DNA of 64,000 bases from an uncultured Algibacter sp. (lineage in GTDB: Bacteria; Bacteroidota; Bacteroidia; Flavobacteriales; Flavobacteriaceae), in assembly GCA_937958265.1 (NCBI GenBank), contig CALGNX010000002.1, positions 1 to 64,000 of the forward strand. The letters run 5' to 3'. The notes below the pieces were generated by a model. That model saw nothing but the letters and a program-made list of their open reading frames with translations, ran no database searches and was not told where the DNA came from. A program made the position numbers and the translations under genes. Below, one piece after another: positions 63,368-64,000 of this stretch (position 1 is its first letter; each line of letters opens with the position of its first letter).

Positions 63368-63492
63368 TTTAAATTAGCGTCAATAAATTGTATTGAATAG
63401 AATAAGGCTTGTTAATTTTATTTTAACTAATGTAAATTTAGAGTGTATTGTAACACAGTACTAATACACTAAAATGGAGTTTTTCTAGTCTT

Positions 63493-64000
63493 TTAGTACC
63501 AACGCCTTCTAAATAGGCCTAAAAGCGTTTGTGGATCTGCTGTAAATTTGAATCTGATTTTTTGGTCGTAGCCCGGTTGTGCAATTTCCCAACCTAAATT
63601 GGAGTAGATAGGGAAGTAAACTTCAAAATAATCAGTAACTAAATTAATACGTACCCCTGAGTCATAAACAAATTTTGGACTACTAAATTTGTTTTTTACC
63701 AAGCCAATATCGCCGTAAGCTAATATGTATTGCCATATGGAAGTACTCGCGTTTACAGTTGTAATCCATTGATTAGAAAATTGAGGATTTAGTTTTGATT
63801 TAAATCCGCCCTCTGCTTCAATAAATTGCTGACTAAATATACCTGTATCTTCAGATCGGCCTAAATAATTGTAATCGAACAAGTAATCGGTTGGTCTATC
63901 TAATGCAAAACTGAAAAAATCTGATTCAGGGTTTGTATTATTGTTCAAAAATGTACCAATAAAGGCACGGATGTTAATTTGTCTGTTGCTTTCAAAAAGT
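63493..64000 (-). CDS. C-terminal part of a large outer-membrane-type protein, truncated by window edge
   Basis: The frame is open from the window end (NRQINIRAFIGTF just before the internal TTG at 63948), so the gene begins beyond 64000 and about 168 residues are seen. They alternate amphipathic strands with YNYLGRSEDTGIFSQQF, WQYILAYGDIGLVKNK, FVYDSGVRINLVTDYFEVYFP and a C-terminal LLGLFRRRWY ending in an aromatic residue, as in outer-membrane beta-barrels. From memory similar tails occur in large flavobacterial M1-type metallopeptidases, but no catalytic part is visible here to confirm it. Confidence 0.55.
   Translation of the reverse strand, partial: LFESNRQINIRAFIGTFLNNNTNPESDFFSFALDRPTDYLFDYNYLGRSEDTGIFSQQFIEAEGGFKSKLNPQFSNQWITTVNASTSIWQYILAYGDIGLVKNKFSSPKFVYDSGVRINLVTDYFEVYFPIYSNLGWEIAQPGYDQKIRFKFTADPQTLLGLFRRRWY

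Overview
The window looks like a chromosomal segment of a marine-type flavobacterium (Bacteroidota, Flavobacteriaceae). The DNA is very AT-rich. Several promoters match the Bacteroidota form TTG-N(18-22)-TANNTTTG. The gene content is typical of the group: a fused E1 alpha/beta 2-oxoacid dehydrogenase, a PorV/PorQ-type outer-membrane protein, a DUF4105 protein, DUF4295 next to L28/L33, a LETM1-like protein and a DUF4331 relic. TTG and GTG starts recur. No tRNA, rRNA, CRISPR array or transposase was seen.

Layout. (1) Positions 1-22,791, all on the plus strand, are one surface-polysaccharide locus. It holds twelve or more glycosyltransferases (GT2 and GT4), a GT-B protein, two multi-spanning GT-C-like membrane proteins, a DPM1/GtrB-like enzyme, a nonulosonic acid module (a cytidylyltransferase fused to a KdsC-like phosphatase, plus a NeuB-like synthase without its SAF domain), an RffA/WecE-type aminotransferase beside a hexapeptide acyltransferase, an O-antigen polymerase/ligase-like protein, and a WcaJ-like initiating sugar phosphotransferase as the last gene. 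No flippase or export protein is visible, so the locus must continue upstream. (2) 22,989-42,484 is mostly housekeeping: DUF4105, PorV/PorQ-like, pssA, TerC, a GH5 lipoprotein, lptB, tatC, kdsD, recQ, htpG, fabH, a CoA-binding protein, a sodium/solute symporter, recR and a lone GT2. (3) 42,541-53,080 carries the 2-oxoacid dehydrogenase E2, a thioredoxin-like protein, an exonuclease, FAH, Hpt, cinA, rpmB-rpmG-DUF4295, ftsY, rimO and an M23 protein. Its intergenic spaces contain dispersed and palindromic repeats. (4) 53,227-57,028 is a decayed island: a UbiA relic and a flavin oxidoreductase relic joined tail to tail, an unrecognised multiply broken gene, a DUF4331 relic, a second copy of a dispersed repeat and an ATT microsatellite, with two intact genes (a lipoprotein and a LETM1-like protein) among them. 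(5) 57,069-64,000 has a LACTB-like hydrolase coupled to a NamZ-type muramidase, a LolC/E-like permease, the fused E1 and the 3' end of an outer-membrane-type protein.

How genes may work together. In the polysaccharide locus the GtrB-like enzyme could charge undecaprenyl phosphate for the two GT-C proteins, WcaJ would start the repeat unit, and the nonulosonate genes would supply a CMP-activated acidic sugar. Outside it, E1 and E2 (about 17 kb apart) could form a branched-chain 2-oxoacid dehydrogenase supplying acyl-CoA primers to FabH. lptB and kdsD serve lipopolysaccharide, and namZ with its partner serves peptidoglycan recycling. These links are inferences from family knowledge and gene order.
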